A stretch of 64,000 bases of DNA from Mariannaea sp. PMI_226 (Eukaryota; Ascomycota; Sordariomycetes; Hypocreales; Nectriaceae): the NCBI GenBank assembly GCA_024336345.1, contig JANFOG010000003.1, forward strand, positions 502,501 through 566,500, read 5' to 3'. Position numbers and translations under genes: made by a program. This document shows positions 1 to 10,600 of this stretch, piece by piece; position 1 is the stretch's first letter; the number at the start of each line of letters is the position of its first letter. The notes below the pieces were generated by a model. It worked only from the letters and a program-made list of their open reading frames with translations, was not told the DNA's origin and did no database searches.

Positions 1-2720
1 ATGATCTACCTGATGCCAAGCCTGCTGATGAATGGCATGTCTTCTATAAACTCAAGAAGGAGGACTGGGAAGGGAAGCCGAAGAAGGAAGTCGATCGCCA
101 AAACATTCTCCACGAGATTGTCACTGGTGAAGAGAATTATATCAAGCAGCTCGACATCTTCCGAAAGTACTACCGAGACCGGCTTCGTGTCAGCAACCCA
201 CCGGTCCTGAAGCCTGAGAAGAGAGAAAAGTTCCTTGAAGCAGTTTTCGGAAAACTTGATACGGTACAAGATATCAACAAGGATAACTTGCTCTCTCAGC
301 TGAAGTACAGGCAGCAGGAACAAGGTCCTTGGATCACTGGATTCAGTGACCTATTCCGAGAATGGATTAGAAAGGCCAAGTCCATCTATATCGAATATGC
401 CGCTGCTTACCCCCGTGCTGTATACATGATGCGGCGAGAGGCTGAGCGCAACATGCTCTTCAAGCACTTCCTGGAAGATATGCTGCGAAATAAGATGGTC
501 TCCAAACAGGATTGGACACATTACCTGATTACTCCTCTTCAGCGTCTCCAGCGTTACATTCTCCTGCTCGAAAGTGTTGAGCACAAAATGATCGGAGAGA
601 GCGAGGAGAAGGTTAACCTTGCGAGGGCGATTCTCGAGATCAAGACGGTGACTCTTGAATGTGATGCCAAAGTTGCTGAGATGAACAAGCGAGTGGAGAT
701 GATGGATCTGAACAGGATGCTTGTCTTGCGGCCTGGCTTCCACTCCGTCCTGAACCTCGACCACTTAGGCCGAGAGCTAATTTTCCAAGGTGAACTTCAA
801 AGGATGGGATCTAGAGGTGTCAAATGGGTTGACACCCATGCCTTACTCTTCGACCACTACTTCATTCTGGCCAAGGCAGTTATCCCAAGAGATGGAAAGG
901 GTGAGAAGAAGTTCGATGTATCCAAAGAGGTAATAACATACCCTCCCCCCCCCCCCCCCCCCAAAAAAAAAAAAAAAAAAAAACCCCTTTAACTCGGTGC
1001 TGATGACCGGACTAACACTTGGTAGCCAATCCCAATGCCACTTCTTTTCCTAGAGAGCATGAATGATGAGGCAATCCAGAAGCAGAACCGTATCGCGGCA
1101 CCCTTGGGCAGAGCTCAAGTGGCGGCTCCAGCTGGTAACCAACTTAGTAAGGTATCAACCAATGCCAGTGGCAGACCTGGCCTAGAGCATGCTGCAACGA
1201 ATTCTTCAACCGGCTCGGGCAACGTAAATGATGCTGAGGGCAAGATCCTGTACCCATTCAAGGTCAAGCATCTTGGCCACGAGGTGTACACCCTCTATGC
1301 GTCGTCAGCTCGAGACCGTGCCGACTGGTGCAATAAGATCATCGAGACCAAGACAAGACACGCAAAAGCGCTCTTCTCTCAGAATGCGGAACCCTTCCGA
1401 CTTCGTGTGCTTGCCGATGCTTCGTTCCATTACGACGTCGCGTCCCTGTACGCTCGGTCTGCAGGCGTCCCTGTGAAGGGAACTCCTCTCGATCGGGCTA
1501 TCCAGGAACTCGAGAGCGTGCTTGGTCCAGCTCAGGGTGTCCCCGCGGTGTGCAGAGCTCAGGTGAACTGTGCGACCGGGTTCACGGCGTTTGGAAAATC
1601 CGTCATTGCCATTGGCACTGACTACGGCGTCTTCATCTCAGACCCTTCGAATCCCCGAGGCTGGCAACGGGTATGAGTTTTTTTTCCCTCTCTTTCTGTG
1701 TTCACTTGTTCGCATGTTTGAAATAATGCTGACCTTTTCTTTTTCTAGACTGTCCAACTTACGCGAGTCACTCAAATCGCAGTGCTAGAGGAGTTTTCAG
1801 TTTGTTTGCTCATCGCGGACAAGAATTTCATCTCGTACCCGTTAGATGTCATTGCCCCCGTGTCTGATTTCTCAGCTCCTATCAATGACAGCCCACGAAA
1901 GGCACCCCAAAGGCTCGCCAAGGATGTAACATACTTTGCCGCGGCCAAGATGAAGGATCGAATGCTGGTATTCTACAAGCGAAAAGAAGGCTTGCATACT
2001 TCTTTCAAGGTCCTGGAGCCCATCCTGCACAAGTCGGCGGAGAAGAGATCCCGACTCTTTGGACGAAAAGCCGGCGGTGGAAATACGGACACTTTCCGCG
2101 ACTTTGACGAGTTCTTCTTCCCTACTGAGTGCTACTCGCTCAGCTTGTTCCAGACGTACATCGCAGTGGCAACAGCCAAGGGTGTCGAACTGCTCACGCT
2201 GGATAAGAAGCAGCCGGTGTCTATTCCGGACCTCAAGGAAGCGGCTATCGCCAACATTGCCAGCCGCATCAGAGATCAAAGGCCACTTGGCATGTTCAGG
2301 CTCAACGAAAACGAATTTATCCTTACTTACGAGGACTGCGCTGTGTACGTCGACAAGCATGGCGACGTGAGCAGGACTCTCATCATGGAGTACACTGGCA
2401 AACAGAAGAAAGCTCGCGGCGCAACCATGTATGGGCAATATCTGCTATTATTCAACGAGGACTATGTGGAGGTTCGCAATGCCGAGAACGGCCGGCTCCG
2501 TCAAATCATTGCGGGCCGGGACGTTCGTGTGCTCGATTACGGCGTTCGGGGCCCGACCGGTGGAACCACTGCCAACCCACAGCAGAACGGTCATATGAGG
2601 ACGTCTAGCGGTAGTGAGGGCTCCAAGGGCACCGTCAAGATTGCCATGTCCCACCCTGAGATCCCGGGTAGACAGATTGTCTTGGAGATGCTCCTGAACG
2701 ATGGCCATATGGAGAAGTAG
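1..2720 (+). CDS. rom2: Rho1 guanine nucleotide exchange factor, Rom2 type (3' part, cut by the left edge)
   Basis: This protein activates the GTPase Rho1 in the cell-wall integrity pathway at the plasma membrane. Three exons are inferred: up to 929, 1026-1670 and 1749-2720, giving about 847 residues with the N-terminus (DEP region expected there) outside the window. A DH domain covers about residues 33-225 (TGEENYIKQLDIF, then TPLQRLQRYILLLE). A PH domain follows at about 255-430 and is interrupted by a Ser/Asn/Ala-rich insert. A citron-homology (CNH) domain fills about 500-820 and ends close to the stop. Intron 1 (930-1025) contains a striking C18-A21 run. Intron 2 (1671-1748) lies in phase 0. 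The domain order DH-PH-CNH is diagnostic for fungal Rom1/Rom2. Tus1 is the alternative but is less similar in wording. The fourth exonless shadow frames were ignored. Confidence 0.93.
930..1025 (+). repeat. Intron with C18-A21 homopolymer pair
   Basis: The first visible rom2 intron holds an uninterrupted run of 18 C (945-962) followed directly by 21 A (963-983). Donor GTAATA and acceptor TTGGTAG give the frame expected for Rom2 proteins (..VSKE joined to PIPMPLL..). The run lengths are likely polymorphic or affected by sequencing error. Confidence 0.85.
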
Positions 2721-4076
2721 AGGGGAAAATCGACCCAAAAAAAAAGGCTGAGAAACGAAGATTCACGATGTGCATGAGACGGCAACTGTGCCATAATATG
2801 CGATACGCCATGCATGGTAAATGATATGTTGCGTTTTGTTTTCTGGCCCTTTTTTTTTTCTTTTTCTGGCGCAAAGAGAGTGGATGAAGCGTGCGACAGA
2901 GAGACGCTTTTCGGCCAAGCTCCTCTAGTCGTCATCTTTGTATATTTTCCCCTTCCTACAACTTCTTTGCTGCTTTCCTTTTCTTTTTATTTTCCCCCTC
3001 CCTCCCTCATGCTTTTAGATTTACGGAGAGTATGTTGGGTTTTTCCGGCGATGTTGGCCCTCCTCACTGGCTGAGGGATCCTGATCTTTTTTTTCTTTTC
3101 TCTTTTTTGAATAATGTTACGGAATGGGTGTAAAACTCAATGAATCTTGTATGCGGCGTTTGGTAGTTGGAATGGACTTGAAGATAGCGAAGGAGAAGGA
3201 AGGGGGGAAAGCAAATAGGGGGGGAAGTGAGAATGCGTGTCATGTGTTTAATTTCTTCTATGAGAGAGATATGGAAATGAAGAATGTAGCTGCTGAAGCA
3301 TGACATGAATTGAAGGACGAAACTTGACTGCACACAGCTGCTTTAGCCATGTCCGGAGTTGGGTTCTATGATTGATGCTGGGTGTTTTTTTCTGGTAGCC
3401 ACACTGGAGGTTACTAGCTGAGGAGTTATAAGACTGTGTGTATGTACGTATGAAACAATACACATCTTGCTCGTGTTCGGTTGGCCGGTAAAATACCTCG
3501 ACATGGCGAGATTTCAGCCGCCCTGGTTACCTGGGGTGTAGTGTAGCACTTTGACAGGCCATGAAGATGAATCTCAGGAATGACCACTATCACAATAGAA
3601 AGCAAGACGAAGGTGCTGAATAACAGAGGGAAACAAAAAAAAATGAGTAATAATAATAAGAGAGCCACTTTGTATAATAACTCTAGCCATACATAAACCC
3701 CCGTTCAAACGTTTGTGTGCAAGCATTGCATCATCTAAAAAAAATGAACACCCAAGCAGCAATAAAAAGTAGACCAACATCCGGTCAGAGCACGTCTAAA
3801 ACAAGGGGCCAGTGCCCTCGGATCAGCGAGGCATCACACGTTGTGGTTTTTTTTTTTATATTTACACCATATCTTCTTTTCGAAAGAGGGGCAACATAAA
3901 AAAAAGAACCGTGCTTTTTCACACCTCCCCCCTGGAATCTAGACTGTTCATATCATATCACCAAAGCTCGATGTGTGGGAGAGAGGTGGGAAATGCCTCG
4001 TTAAGGAAGATTCTGGGGTCGCAAAGGGGAAGGAAGAGAGAAAAAGGCTACACCAAAGCTTTTTTGATAAGGGTTT
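2721..4076. other. Convergent 3' spacer, no gene seen
   Basis: This stretch separates the stops of rom2 (+) and the pyruvate carrier gene (-). It is rich in T tracts and pyrimidine runs, as expected for 3' untranslated regions. The open frames in it are short and show no recognisable protein sequence. Confidence 0.7.
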
Positions 4077-4985
4077 TTAAGCCTTGATGGCCTCCTTGGC
4101 CTCCTCCTTAACCTCTTCGATAGCGCTGTCCTTCTTGCTGTACTCGTAGTTTATGATTCGGCTAATTTGGACGAGACCAACGATTCCGAGGAAGAAGTTG
4201 ACGGTGGCAAGGCTAGAAAAAAAAGTCGCAAAGTCAGCTCACAAAGCTCTGTCATGGCGTGTGTATATGCGCAACCGGGTGATCGGATATATCTCTTGGA
4301 AGGCAGAGAGAGAGAGAGGGAATGGATTCAAACGTACAGGACGTTTCTGGGCTTAATGATCAAGCACCATCGAGTCCAGATGAAACCAGTGCAGGTCAGG
4401 GCGAAGTTCTGAGTGAAGGAGAGCTTCTCAGCGGGACGAGCGAAGTCGGAGACACCGGCTAGGACGAGAGCCCACTGCGAGATGGTTATGTTAGCAAATC
4501 AATATTTCGTTGTGCGATAAGAACGGGGGGAAAGTAGACGGAGTCGGGGAAGGCGAAGGGGATCGTGGGTTCGCAACGGAAAGGGGGAGGTATTATTGAT
4601 TTGGGGTGATTGGATTCGAGGAAACGGACCTTCATGACGGGAGCCCTGGAAGAAGCAGGCAATGTTAGCAAAGCCTCAAAATGACAGTGGCAACTCCTCC
4701 CCAACGACAACAACAACAGAGACGAAGCAATATGGCATTTTTGCGCATACACGTGGGAAAGAGAGCTCACCAGAAATGCACAGTCTTGATACCAATCTCG
4801 CTCTCCCACATGCGCTTGAACCACGACTGCTGCTGCTGAGCGGTGCCGTCAGTGCTCTGCCATCGTCGGCCACCCTGGCGGAAGGTCTGCTGGCGGAAGG
4901 CCAGACGAGACTGCGCGCCCATGGTGGCCTGGCGAAAGGCCGGGCGGGAGGCGCGGAGGATGGAGCTGACGGAGGCGGAGGCCAT
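4077..4985 (-). CDS. MPC2: Mitochondrial pyruvate carrier subunit (Mpc2/Mpc3 type)
   Basis: Subunit of the inner-membrane carrier that imports pyruvate into mitochondria as a heterodimer with Mpc1. Four exons are inferred on the minus strand: 4985-4771, 4645-4630, 4474-4338 and 4212-4077, giving 167 residues. The second exon is only 16 nt and restores the family core KTVHFWAPVMKWALVLAGVS. Further family wording follows: DFARPAEKLS, IWTRWCLIIKPRN and LATVNFFLGIVGL. The first 40 or so residues are rich in Arg, Ser and Gln without acidic residues, as in a mitochondrial presequence. The C-terminus is a Lys/Glu-rich tail. The length is longer than animal MPC2 because of the N-terminal extension common in fungi. 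Mpc2 and Mpc3 paralogues cannot be told apart here. The upstream region has its own leader intron. Confidence 0.95.
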
Positions 4986-5028
4986 TATGAATTTATTTGT
5001 TTATCGCGAGTTATCCTGGAGGCGACGA

Positions 5029-5240
5029 CTGTTTCGGCGTGGTTAGTTTGAAGGGGTGATGCTATGGGGGGGAGATTGGGTCCGAAGTAGGAGGGAGTAA
5101 GCTTGGGGTAGGTAGGGGAGAGGTAGGGGAGAGGAAGAAGAAAAAAAAACCTGGGTGTAAGAGCAGGATGGGGAATAAACCCGTGGGAGAGAAGATTAGG
5201 AGCGATAAGGAGAAGAAAAAGCTAGCGAGCAAAAACGTAC
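5029..5240 (-). other. Probable 5'-UTR intron of the pyruvate carrier gene
   Basis: On the minus strand a strong donor (ACAG then GTACGTTTTT) at 5240 and an acceptor (CCGAAACAG) ending at 5029, with the branch-like sequence AACTAACC just upstream of the acceptor, mark a 212-nt intron that ends about 43 nt before the ATG. It is inferred from splice signals only. Confidence 0.6.
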
Positions 5241-5413
5241 CTGTGTTGTCGTGAATGAAGAGAGACGCGACGAAGAGGGGAGATGTTTCTTTGAAAGATT
5301 GCGAACGGGACGGGACGACGGACACTTTTTTTTTTCGACAAGGAGGTTGAGTCGTCGTCGTTGTCGGTTCGTTTTTGGGCGAGATCGTGCAGCAAAAAGA
5401 TGTTGTGTTGGGA

Positions 5414-5430
5414 GGGGGGGGGGGGGGGGG
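5414..5430 (+). repeat. G17 homopolymer
   Basis: An uninterrupted run of 17 G in the MPC2/NDUFA2 divergent promoter. Long G runs are rare in fungal DNA and error-prone to sequence. Confidence 0.85.
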
Positions 5431-6149
5431 TAGATTGGCCTAGAGGGGGCGCGCGGCGAATGACGGCGATGACGGCTGTTGTTCGGGGCGTGTGCTTGCA
5501 AGAATGCCACAATGTCAGCCAATTGCGAGCCAGTGCTGTACTGTGCTGCGAAACTGTACGGGGTAAAGTCCGGAGTTCTCGGTACTTTGCTCTGAGCGAG
5601 GTTCGCCGCGGCTCCAAGCGGTACCGAGTACGCGACTCCGGGCTTTGACCCACGGGAATCAAGCCACCCCGCCCCGTACATCGTTCTTCCCCACGTACGA
5701 TCAAGTTTGCTGCCCCGGTCATCGGCCTGCCTAATTACTGTACCTTGACCTTGTCTTGATGTAAGGTACGTACAGATTTCGGATGTAGCGCTGTGCAGTA
5801 CAGGTAGGAAGGCAAACAAATCTTCCGACCGGAACCTGAATTGGGATTACATAATACAACCATCCGCTTGTTTAGGTAATTATGCCAAAATAAAATGAAA
5901 ATTGCACATAATTTATGCACCAATTGACCCAGACAGCCCGCGTTCAGGTTATTCCGTAAGACAGGCTTGGGCCAACCAGAAAGCTCGCAATTCGCCCGGT
6001 AACTAACCAACTAACCGCCCAAAGCAAAGCAAAGGCAGCCCGCCAAAGTCTCCCCTTTGAGATAACCTCATCCGACCAGCTGAAAGAAGACGAAGCGCAT
6101 ACAAAAACCTTCACAAGGAAACCCCCGAGCAGCCAGCCAACACAGCAAA

Positions 6150-6748
6150 ATGACGGCCAAGTACGCCTTCACACAGTCCCTGCGCGAGGTCCGCTTCCTC
6201 TTCTGCCAGTCCTCGGAGCAGAGCGCGGCTGTTCGGTGCGTTTTCCCTTACCCGACCTACCTACCGACCGACCGAACCACATTGATTTGAATGAGCGGTT
6301 GAACGGAGAAAGTCCAATTGAGCCTTCTACGCCGATTGACAACCCGAAAAATCGACCAATTGATGCCATTGGATCACTGCGAAAGAGCCTCTTGCTGACT
6401 TGATACGCATACTACCTCATATAGATCGTTCATCACCCGAGCTTATCCCACCATGAAGCGCAACAACCCCAACATTCCCATCCTCATCCGCGAGGCTGCC
6501 GGCACCCAGCCCAGAGTGTTTGCCCGATATGGTGCGTCCCAACCAAACCCTTCATCCCCGATGGGGACAATAACGAAACACCACAAGTCCCGCTCAGAGA
6601 CCCAATTGAATTAACCTCTTTACCCAAAATGAAAACTGACCTGATGCTTTTGCCAGAGCGCGGAACCGAGAAGTCCCAGCCCCTCGACGGCCTCACCGAT
6701 AAGCAGATCGAGGAAACCGTCAGCAACCTTGTCCAGCCTTCGCAATAA
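6150..6748 (+). CDS. NDUFA2: NADH:ubiquinone oxidoreductase subunit NDUFA2/B8
   Basis: Accessory subunit of respiratory complex I in the inner mitochondrial membrane, with a thioredoxin-like fold. Three exons are inferred: 6150-6235, 6425-6531 and 6657-6748, giving 94 residues, the usual fungal length (the Neurospora 10.5-kDa subunit). Visible family wording is LREVRFLFCQSS, SFITRAYPTMKRNNP, NIPILIREA and TQPRVFARYERG, which together make the L51/S25/CI-B8 domain over almost the whole protein. Both introns have clear donors (GTGCGT) and keep frame. The start is the only ATG that joins this domain, close behind a run of A-rich leader. It lies head to head with the pyruvate carrier gene, so two mitochondrial genes share one promoter region. 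Confidence 0.95.
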
Positions 6749-7691
6749 ACGCCAATGAGAGGGAATAGAGGGGAGTTGGAGAGAGAGAAAGCGACGGATG
6801 GGCAAAAAAGAGAGGCAGCACCCATAAAGAAAATGAGTGCGTGAAGAGTCTACGGAAGGAAAGCATTTCATCCAGGTATGGGATAGACCACGACCAGACC
6901 AGACAACACCAGACCGAGAGAGGAAGAAAGCCCAAGGCACTGCCTTTTTATGATTACCATGTAAATATACATACAGACGAAGGGAGTAAGTGTGTGAGAG
7001 CTCGCGTATGGGTTGTGAAGAAGAAATCAAGCCATTGTACCAACCAGCTACACTCAGTATGACCAACTCATTGCCGGATCTGCTCCCTCCATTCACCGTC
7101 GGATCATGTCTATGGATGCGAGCAAGTCGGGGCCGAGGAACAGCATCCTCAAACGGTATTTGCTAGAAACAGGTCTTGATGATGGTCAACATGCATGCCA
7201 CGCCCAAGTCGGTTCACGGTAGATTCGAAAGCAAAACAAGATATTGCGGCCAAAAATTCAATATTCTGTAAAGAAGCTATAGAATATACAGTAGAGTATT
7301 CCGCGTTCCATGGCTGATTTTGTTGCCCCCCTTATTGTGTTCCTTGGCAAAGCGTCTGCTGCTAATGTTTACCCTGTGATATGTCCTTCCCAACACCCAA
7401 AGCAGATCAAACAAAATTAGTGTCAGGCCAAAATAATGAGAAGGAGATAAAAAAAGAGCAGAAACGAAACCATTCGTGGGTTCCCTCTCTGATGGGATGA
7501 GACCATATCATCAGCGAATATTTGTTCTCCTCTCCTGGTCCTAGACCAACCACCATTCAATTGTGAGATTTTGTCCAGGTCATTCACGTTAGCTCCTCTC
7601 CGAAGTGATATCCCAAGCCTCATACACCAAAGGCTAGCATGTTCATATCATCCAACTCTCTCTTCCTCTCTCGTTTCGTTGCAGATATGGC
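6749..7691. other. Convergent 3' spacer, no gene seen
   Basis: Between the stop of NDUFA2 (+) and the stop of the large orphan gene (-). It holds AG-rich and AT-rich sequence with no frame of recognisable protein. Confidence 0.7.
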
Positions 7692-10600
7692 TCACTTGTT
7701 GATTGGGGACAAGCTTCCCTTGCTCCCCGGAGACTTCTTCCCCCACAGAGAAGGAGGACTTGTAACAGTCGTTGCGCGCTCACGAGGTGGAGGCAGCGAG
7801 GGCCAGTCTTCATTGGCCAGGATATCCTTCTTCTCTGTTTGAGGTGTTTGCGGCTCCTGAGTTCGTTCCGGGGTTGTGACACCCTTGTTGCTGGCTCTGG
7901 CGCGCTTGTGGCTCTTAGACAGCTTCCTTGCCACTGTGATAGGTGAAGGAGGTACGACCTTATCAACAGGAGGAGGAGGTGTAGTACTAGCAGCAGCAGT
8001 AGAAGTTGTCTGATCCTTGGTGTCAATCTTAATTTTATCCATGTTGGTCCTCTTGCTCTTCCTGACACTTGCATTCTTAGACTTGGTGGGAGAAGCAATC
8101 TCAGCGTCTTTACTCAAGGCCGCAGGACTGCCATTGTCAGTGCTTGGCTTGTCAACTGGTGTCACGTCCTCGAAACGACCAGGCGACGTGAAGTCCTTTG
8201 CTCGAGGATTCAGCCGGCTACCTTCAACAACCGTGGTTGGTTCAACACCGTTGGCATCCTTGGTGATATTGATATTATTAGGGCTAGACAAGATGAAAGG
8301 TTGGAAAGGGTTGTCAGAAGACGGCGGGGCAACGCGTGTATCCAGCTGCTCCTCTGCGACCGAGGGCTGCGTCATCAGGAGGCGAGGCTTGCGGTTCTTG
8401 CCCATTCGCAATGAACCTCCGCAGCCTTCTCTGTATCCTGCACGGCCACGTCCTCCTTCCCGAGTGTCCTGTGACTTCTGAAGGTAGTTCTGGCCGTCCA
8501 TGTTGGTTGACTGCTCATGTCGGCTGGAATTATTGTCGGGGTGATCTTGGCCTGCGTGGCCAGCGTGCTTGGTGGCAAGGTGTCGGAAATGGTTGAAAGC
8601 ATCTTGGCGAGGGCGCCTGGCAGGTGAAGTCGAACTGAGACGTTGGCTCTGAGGAGTCGAATACGATGGCATTGCCTCAATTGAAGCACTAGCTGAGTAA
8701 TGTCGCCCTTGGACATGCTGTGCTAGATGGCGTGGTGATGGATTTTGAACAGGGCTGGGGACTGACAGGGTCGAGTTTGTGGGAACAGCCATCGACGCAG
8801 CTCGACTCTCATTACCCTGTTTCCCCTTCTTGCTGTTATTATTTTTCTTCTTTTTCTTCTTCTGAGAAGATTCTGTGACTTGATTCACAGTGTCGCCTTC
8901 GGGGCGGCTGCTGGAAGATATCGGGGAGTTGGGAGGGATTGGTGTGTTCACTCTTGGGGCTTGGGCTGATCGATCTTCTTGTCGACACCCGCCTCCCATC
9001 GCATTGTGACTAGACTTGGATCGCTTCCCACCAAAGTTCTTGTATCCCCTGGGATGAGATGGCCAGGCCATGCTATCACAAGCCCCATCAGTTGAAGATA
9101 CGACACCGACTTGGGATCTGCCGTTGTTGTCATCATGTTCTGGCTTGGAGAACTGAGGGTTCAAGACCCTATCCCGAAGGGCTTTCGCATGTCCTACTGG
9201 ACCTCGTACCGGAGAAGTCTCTCGTTGTCTTCTTTCTGGAGATGTGTGTGAGCTTGTAGATTCTGGAGTGAGTATCACCGGGTGTTCGGGAGACGAGTTT
9301 CTAGATCTAGCCTCGCTATTCGCGACTTCATTCTGTGGCTGTTGAGAAGGGTTGCCCTTTGCATCCATCTTGTCTTTGGGCTCCGCTGAAGCCGTTCTGG
9401 CCTTGCGAGGATCCAAAGGCATGGGGATTCTAGTCCATGTTCTCTTCCGTTCATCAATCTCCTCGCTAGTAAACTGACTTGGAGCTCGAGAATGACCGGA
9501 TTCTGTTGCCGTTTCAGACTGAGGAGGCGTGACTTCTTTATCAGGTGACTGGTCTTCTTGGAGCTCGAAAGCGATATGAGGTGTGTTTGCTTGAGTCGGT
9601 TTGGTAAAAGCCTCTCCCGTCCTTTCAATCCTTATCGGGCTGAGAGTTTGCTTGTTGAGTGCATCAGACATGTCGCCGTTCTCGATCTCTTGGTTCTGAA
9701 GAGTCACACCCTCCTTAGCATAAGTATTTCCGATTGACGCCTGCTCACTATGAGTTTCCGAGGAATGATACGGCTCTGAGTTGACTGGCAAACACACCCG
9801 TGGCTTGCTGGTGACAGGCTTATGTGACGCCTCTTGTTGGTCTTCCTTTGCTTTTGAATCCATATCAATATCGTCTTGGCGTGCTGTATTGATAGATTGA
9901 TCACTGGCGTCAATTGATGGCTGTATCGGTTGCTGATACCCTTCAGTTAATATACTGGGCTTCTTTGGATTAGAAACTCGAGGCAAAGTGTTGGCTTGGT
10001 ACGGAGGGCCTCTTCTCTGTGGCGGATGACCATGCTCGTAGCCGTGGAAAGGATAGATAGAATATGCTGGGTGACTAGTGTGTGGAGTATGAGCAAAACC
10101 CGGCTGAGCTATATGCATTCCACCAGAAATAAAAGGTTGACCTGGAACCCCTGAGGGATGGCCCTGAGTATTGTGTAACATCTGGTTGGATGGACCATGC
10201 TGAAGAGTAGTATGTCCGAGATGCGGCATACCCGTAACACCAGCAAGCCCAGGATGTGCCATAGGCATTAGTTGGCTTGTTGGAGGATTGGGAAATGAAA
10301 ACGGGGGAGATGGCAGCCTAGACTGATCAAGCGTAAGATCCATGGACCTATTGCTTTCTGCAGAGGTTTTTCTGGACTGGTCATATACAATCCATTTAGA
10401 CCGGAGAGCCGGGAGGATAACGATGGTAATATCTTTCTCAGCAAGCGTACCACCACCCAATGCCAAGGCATCCGCAACCGAATGCTCGTCAAAGAAACTG
10501 GAATAGTCAATACCGAATGATAAGCAAATCTATTGGAGAGCTGGTCAAACATACCGTACAATGAAGGCAGGGAGCGATTGTGAAGTAGCGCGATACACCT

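Larger units (their letters stand above)
4986..6149. promoter_or_regulatory. Divergent promoter of MPC2 and NDUFA2
   Basis: This 1.2-kb region lies between two head-to-head genes for mitochondrial proteins and must hold both promoters. It contains the leader intron given separately and an uninterrupted run of 17 G at 5414-5430. The frames in it translate to low-complexity Arg/Ser/Pro sequence and look like leader, not genes. Shared regulation of the two mitochondrial genes is possible but not shown. Confidence 0.6.

Noticed and set aside
5196..5819. 207-codon frame on - upstream of MPC2
   Set aside because: Arg/Ser/Pro-rich low complexity that overlaps a well-marked leader intron; no ATG-supported protein family.
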